This document shows positions 1-6,400 of a stretch of 11,689 nt of DNA, in pieces. The stretch spans positions 34,388 to 46,076 of the forward strand of contig NW_003142306.1 of assembly GCF_000003605.2 (NCBI RefSeq), given 5' to 3'. Positions within the stretch are counted from its first letter, which is position 1. Each line of letters starts with the position of its first letter. The notes under the pieces were generated by a model, which worked only from the letters and a program-made list of their open reading frames with translations, was not told where the DNA came from and searched no databases. This DNA is from Saccoglossus kowalevskii (taxonomy: Eukaryota; Hemichordata; Enteropneusta; Harrimaniidae). Made by a program: the position numbers and the translations under genes.

Positions 1-306
1 AAGACGCTTGTTTGTAAACAATGACACGCTATGGCCGCCTGACGCATGCGCAGGTGACGACCCTCCCGCTTTAATATTCATATGTAGTAAACAAATTAAT
101 AAGTTCATGTATGAAATTCTTGTTTCTATCATCACATAGATATTGAATATTATTAACAAATTAGCTACATTGAGTTAACAATTATAATAATATATTTTGC
201 TTACCATGCGAATTGAATCATGGGATAGAGGTTCAAGGTGTAATCGTAGTGATGGTGCGTACAGTGCTGACACTACATTCGAGTAATGGGAACTATTTCA
301 ACTTAC
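1..306 (-). other. Intron after TM1 (partial)
   Basis: This is the start of the intron following the TM1 exon. I found no open stretch resembling TM2 here. It contains a small GC-rich patch with a near-palindrome at 38-54 in otherwise AT-rich DNA. Confidence 0.8.
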
Positions 307-410
307 CCGAGAATGACGAAAGTTAATATTGTTATTGTTAATGAAAGCAATGAGATACTACATCCAACCAAGCTTATGATTTCCAACGCCTTCTCGTGGA
401 TAATGTCCAT
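307..410 (-). CDS. Exon 13: Stachel-TM1 linker and first transmembrane helix
   Basis: This 104-bp exon (phase 0 in, phase 2 out) encodes residues 667-700. After MDIIHEKALEIIS comes SLVGCSISLLSLTITILTFV, which matches the aGPCR TM1 pattern (YVGCxISLxxL). The acceptor is TTTATTCCCTCAATAG and the donor CGG|GTAAGT. The exon is too short for most gene finders. The next exon (TM2 onward) would start in phase 2 and is not present between 1 and 306. Confidence 0.93.
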
Positions 411-3400
411 CTATTGAGGGAATAAACACAGAAGTTTAAGAAAGTGGAAACGTAATGATATATATAGTAGTGTTGCTTAAGGTGAGGCAACCCGACGAAA
501 TTATTCTGAAATCTATCTTTAAAAAGCTGCTCTGACCTAAAGAAAATCGTATAAACCAACACGGACGAATACAGTAATGGTGCAGTAAGTCTGTCATTTT
601 ACAAACCTGTGAAAGTATATTTTGTTTTCAAAATTGTGAAACGCATTTTCAATTTGTCTGTTATAAAGGTTGCTAGCTCACACATTGCGGTAATATTGAT
701 ATGAGACTAAATAAAACTAGCTTATGTTATGCCGTTTAAATTAAATCCATTTCTGTGTAGGCAGTGCCCCGTTTGTTATACCTGACAGAGAACCAGTTGA
801 GAGCTGGAAGGCCCTTCATATAGTGTTCATTATTCCAATGATATTAGTAACCATGACACATGTATTTAAAACAGTGGTCGCACTTATGGGTTAGACTGGC
901 AGACTGACTGGGGGACAAAATGAATCACGTGACTCTCGCTCTCAACGAGATCTATGCAGCAGCCATTAGCGTGTGAGATGTATAGATAGAATGTTTTGTT
1001 TGGTTTTGTTTTGTTTATATAGTAAAGTGATATTAACCTCAAATTCATTGACACGCATCAACACAGCAAAACTAGTCAGGTGATTACAATGACATGTGGT
1101 CATAGTTTGGTTAGTTTCATATACTTTACATCCAGACGAATTCCATAGCTGCTCTGTAAACCTAGAATAGAACCACGTATTCAATTATATCCCTGCTTCG
1201 GAAAAAAACAAACATTAGACATAACATGGAATGGATGACAGTTGTACAGAGATAACATGTTTAGTTTAAATATTCCACCGAGTATGGAATTTTCTTTTTG
1301 ATATATCTCTTACATGTATTCTATTCATACATTAATTAAAACAAACTGATGACATGGTGTATTAGTATATAAGACGGAACACCCGGGGCGAAATTATTAC
1401 ACTTATTAGACATACTTATCCGTCTCATTAAACTGAAGGAATTCACACGACGTGACGCCCTCTGTGACCGCGTATAGATGTCGAAAAGTAATTATTATAG
1501 GCGAGTCTTCAGGAAGTGTTTCAGACAGTGCTGGAGAAATTGTAGTGGATATGATGGCGCTGTTTAACAAACCAATGCCATTGCTGTCTCAAAGAAAGGT
1601 ACATTATAAGTTAATAGTGTAGCATTTGAAAGTACAGACAACTTAAATAATGTTATATACCCATCTTTCATATATACTTAAGAAAATAATCACAAATTGA
1701 AAGAAGCCCCGACTCACCAATAAATGTACGTGAACATTGTCAAATTAGAATGCGCCTTACCCTACATTATCAGTACCAACTAACACCTCTGGTTTTTCGT
1801 ATATAGCACTCACAATTACTAGTGTACCTGTGATATTTGGAAAAAACATTAGTATCAACCGTCAGAATCAACGCATTGTTTGTATTCACACACGGTTATT
1901 TTTAAACCAAAGTTCAACTCTGACGTATGTATATTCACTATCTGAAATTTTTATAACGTTACAAAGAACTAACATGTAATCATTAGATAGCAGACAGTCA
2001 GGAAATTATTATTTTGTAGTTGTGTACAATTATTGATCTATGGTGTAATCGTATAAACTATAACCTCTGATGCATATTCGTTAGTTAAGCTGTCACGTGT
2101 TTATACACTAATAAACAGTAGATCAAAAGCTTCCATAAAATAAGTGAAGAAAATGAACTGAAACATTTTACAGATAGAATAAATAACATGAAATCTCTTG
2201 AACACTATTGTTGGATCAAAATAAACAGGATCCCTATGATCATTATGGCATATGAATTATGAGTTGGGGAAATTGTTTTTAAAGAGGTAAGAACATTTCT
2301 TAATAAACACAGAAATGAAAGTAGTATGAATTCACCATGAGATTTATTGTCAATTTTACTTTTATTCAGTCTCAAATATGTATGATTTTTCCTTCTTTTT
2401 TTCCTTTCCTCTTTTTATTTTGTTGCCGTTCCGAAGGCTAAATAAATATTATATTTATTTAGCACATAAATGTCACGAGGTTGCCAGAATACTTGTATAT
2501 GTCATAGTGTTGCGGTATGTTTAGACAAAATGAATGACGTGTGTAAGGATGGCGGTCACATCGTGCATTCGAATGTATACGTCCACGTGTATACATTTCT
2601 ATACTCAGTATATGACTCACATAGTATGCACGTAGTCTTGAAAGACGTCATTCAATGACATAAAACAATAGCACACATTGCATTGTGTTTACACAGCTAA
2701 AAATAACATAAAATAGCAATATCATGTTACACGAAATCAAATTGAGCTTGCTGTGTGATTGATAAAGCACACACGGACTATTATGATGCCTACCAGTTGT
2801 AAGGAGTTCACCAGGTATTTGTATCGTAGCGTAGAAGTCCGTCTGCTCCGCGGGGAACTTGAATGCGTTCGAAGAGAGTGTGTCGCGGGTGAGAAGCTCG
2901 ATGTACATACCTGAAATGTACATTTCATATGTTAGTAAGCAAGGTGGAACATTTATGTTCAATCCTTATTCGTGTATGTAATGATGTACATATGTCAACG
3001 AATGCTGAAGTAAAAAAGCATGGTCGATCTGTCGTCATTTTTATTAATATCATAATAATAATCTGAGATTAACGAAGTTACCTTTCTGAATATCTTCGAA
3101 GTGAAAATTCATGGAGTCTTTGGTCATATTATGCGTTAGTATTTCTTCCATGACCGACACACCCAATGCGTCTATTGTCGTTGTCAGACCTGCGCAGTTG
3201 TCGATATTACAGTTACCAACCTGAAATAGAAATATGATGACACACTAAGTAAAGACGAAGAATCAACTGTAGGCGGTACAATGTGTGAACTTATTGCTTG
3301 TGTTCATTGCTGTCATTTATTTTTTAAGTTTTTATATTTCGCCATTTTATTAATTATATAAGTTAACAATTATGGTGCACTTACCTGAGACACATCCTCT

Positions 3401-6400
3401 GTTAGAATATTTATTGCTTCCGTGATGACTGTGTCAAAAGATGCAAATATGACGTCATCTGAACTTGGTTTTGTCACAATTGAGGCCACGTCAAATAACT
3501 GGAAGTGAAATAATGTATGTATTATAAAGACTTGCAATGGGTCATAGTGAACGCATTCGTCACTGATAAGCATATATGGCGAAAATAGTTTAGTAAATGA
3601 GATCCTGTGAAATGGATTTAGAGAATCGAATATACATTTGAATATCACTTTGGTATATTGAACGTTTTTCACTTATATACACTTATATCACGTATCTCAC
3701 ATCGACATTTGATTACAGAATAGCAAACAGATATGTATACACTGTGACTGACCTGAGAGCCCCAGGATGTATCATTCGTTAGCTGTGGACATGATCTATC
3801 TATGGAGTTAGATAAACTATGGCACTGCAAGAGTTCACGACCTGTGTAAATAGTGCGACACAACAACAGTGTGCATCAAAGACATACATTAGAAAGATGG
3901 TAGAGTATATGCCTTGTCTGATTGTACATGATAACATATGTTCAACTTTACTGTCTTACCTGTTTCTACTACTACGTCCATTATACAGCGATAACAAAGG
4001 CATTCACTCCAATCTGTGAAACGTAATGTCCATGGAATATAAATAACATATTTTCACGTGTAATACACACAACATACAATGACACTGACAATACATCTAC
4101 TTAACAACAAGAGAGGATCTTCTTCAAATACAATACAACATGGCATCAGGTCGTGAGATAGTAAGTGTCAAGTAGATAATACACTGATTCCCTCATATTG
4201 TGTAAGTGTGTCACGAATCCAGATTACATCACGTTGTGAATGAGTTCACAACTTGCATGCGTCCATAACAACAATGATGAAATAATAACCAGTCCGTACT
4301 TACTGTCATACAAGTGGATGTAGTAAGGTCCATTAGTGATATTACTTGGTAAAACACGTATGTGTCCTTGATATAAATACGGAAAGTAGTAAAAAAGGAT
4401 ATAATTGATTTATTACAAGGCACTACGTCGGTATCATGTAATGTGAATAATAAGCAAACTCACCATACAGTTCTTCCTGGTTCGCACATATTTGGCGTAT
4501 AAATAAATAATATAATTATCACATTATGATTGGGCTAAATAGAGGTGCGTTTTAGGGAACCGAAAATCAGTTAGTTAGTTTTGTGCAAATTGGATATTCA
4601 CGCACGATCAGTTGTTTTTTCAACATTGAACGAGAAATGATACTTTATCTAATGCTTCAAGTTTATGAGCATTACTCACTTACCCTGTGTTATGCTGGTG
4701 GAGTTTGCAAGTTTATAACAACTGCACCTGTAAAGTCCCGCGTCTACTATGCATTTGTCATCTATAAATAAAGTATAACTTTCAGTAAAACGGAAGTAGT
4801 TATACAAAAGATATTTTATTGACCCCTTATTCAAATTAAATACCGTACCATATAAAACATATGCAAATTAATCTACATTATTTGTTCACCTTAATGTCTT
4901 TTTACATCAATATATTATGACATAATTTACATATTGTGTATCAGCTGTAAAATATAACCGACCTTTCATTTTGCATATTACATCCACACACTGTGTTGTT
5001 GAAACCTTTGTACTTAAATTGTATTTACTAGATTCAGTTCCACCGCCTTATAACAGGCTGATATGTACCTTGGGACAAACCATTGTCACATCCCTCTGGT
5101 CTCAAGCATAAACACTGGTACGATCCATGTGTGTTAATACACTGATAACTATCACCGCACATATCAACCGCTAAACACTCATCATGGTCTAAGTAATAAT
5201 GAAAACAGGCAATAATGAAAAACATTTCTAATTATTAATATTATATCAAGAAAAAGATAAAAATAGAACGTGCCAACGCACTTGTAATTTGTAAATTTGT
5301 GTTAAAAACAGATATGCAAAAAACACATAAGCATATAGTAGTAATGCCTCGTATAATGTTTTATGTGTCTTTAAATGGGAAATAACGTGGAGATGAATCA
5401 ATTTCAAATGTTATAGAGTTCATAATATGTCTGCCTCAGATAATGATAGATATTTGGTAAACATAACTACCCCTATATAAACATGGCGGTTAGTATGGAT
5501 TATACATTCAATGTGGTTCTATGGATAGTGGTTGTTTATGTATTCATGCCATTCACAATATATTCTGTAGTATATAACGAAACAGCTACATGCCTGTTAC
5601 TGTTAACGTGGCGGTCGACGAAACGATCATATCATCAGCACCTGAAGCCAGAACCTTACACTGGTATGGTCCACTGTCTTCCAATTGAAGATTGGATATA
5701 TGTAGGTTGTATTCTCCCACAGAGGTGTTTCCTGCTATGGTGTATCTTTCACCATCACACACTGTGTCATTAATGATTAAATCATTGCTTATTGTTGTGC
5801 CATTCTGAATCCAGTTGAGGATCCCTTTTTTATAATTGACCTCACAGCGCAGGATGGTGTCCTCAAATTGTGTAGCGAAAATATCAATCGGCTGTCTTCT
5901 GAAATGCTGGACTGTAAGGGGTAAATTTACGTTAGCTAACCAGGAAACATTATGACACAGCGCACACCGATGAGGTTTTTTTAACCACATCACTTGGAAA
6001 CAATAATCATGGGCCCTTCTTTATATGCAATCAAACGCCGAACATAACATAATAATGCGTTGTACGTTATAGCAAGGTATATACCTCGTGAAGGAGGGAA
6101 ATAGTAGCATTATATTTCTGACAACGACGTCACACAATATCTAACTATTATGAACAATGAATTTCTTACGGTTAGAGAGCGGCTTCAGAAAGTGGTAATT
6201 CTATCACCAAATAAATTCACGCCGATATTAAATGGGTGAATGATTCACTTTTTGACTGAATGACTCACTTACCTAAAAGCACAGTGAGAAGGTGATTGGA
6301 TGATGTAATCAAATCACTATTGCCAGCAGCGTCCACAATACATTGATAAACGCCTTCATCTACGGACTCGGTTGGGGAAAACAGCAGGTTAAATTCGCCA

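Larger units (their letters stand above)
1588..2730 (-). other. Intron within GAIN domain
   Basis: This is a 1143-bp AT-rich intron. It holds a 31-base pure pyrimidine run (plus strand, 2386-2416), a 27-base near-perfect palindrome at 2437-2463 and a small inverted repeat at 2572-2597. No further exon is needed: the phases of exons 10 and 11 match and the GAIN strands are complete. Confidence 0.75.

Noticed and set aside
374-562. Minus-strand ORF of 62 codons
   Set aside because: It overlaps the TM1 exon in another frame and lacks transmembrane or domain patterns.
1488-1620. Plus-strand open stretch with an IIIGESSGSVSDSAGEIVV-like reading
   Set aside because: It is the antisense of GAIN exon 11, whose minus-strand frame matches conserved GAIN strands and has correct splice sites and phase.
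4463-4540. Possible extra minus-strand exon ending at a strong GTGAGT donor, with a cysteine
   Set aside because: The only open frame with a usable acceptor would be phase 0 in and 2 out, whereas both neighbours need phase 1.
5483-5773. Plus-strand ORF of 96 codons
   Set aside because: It is antisense to the Ig3 exon, with no domain resemblance.
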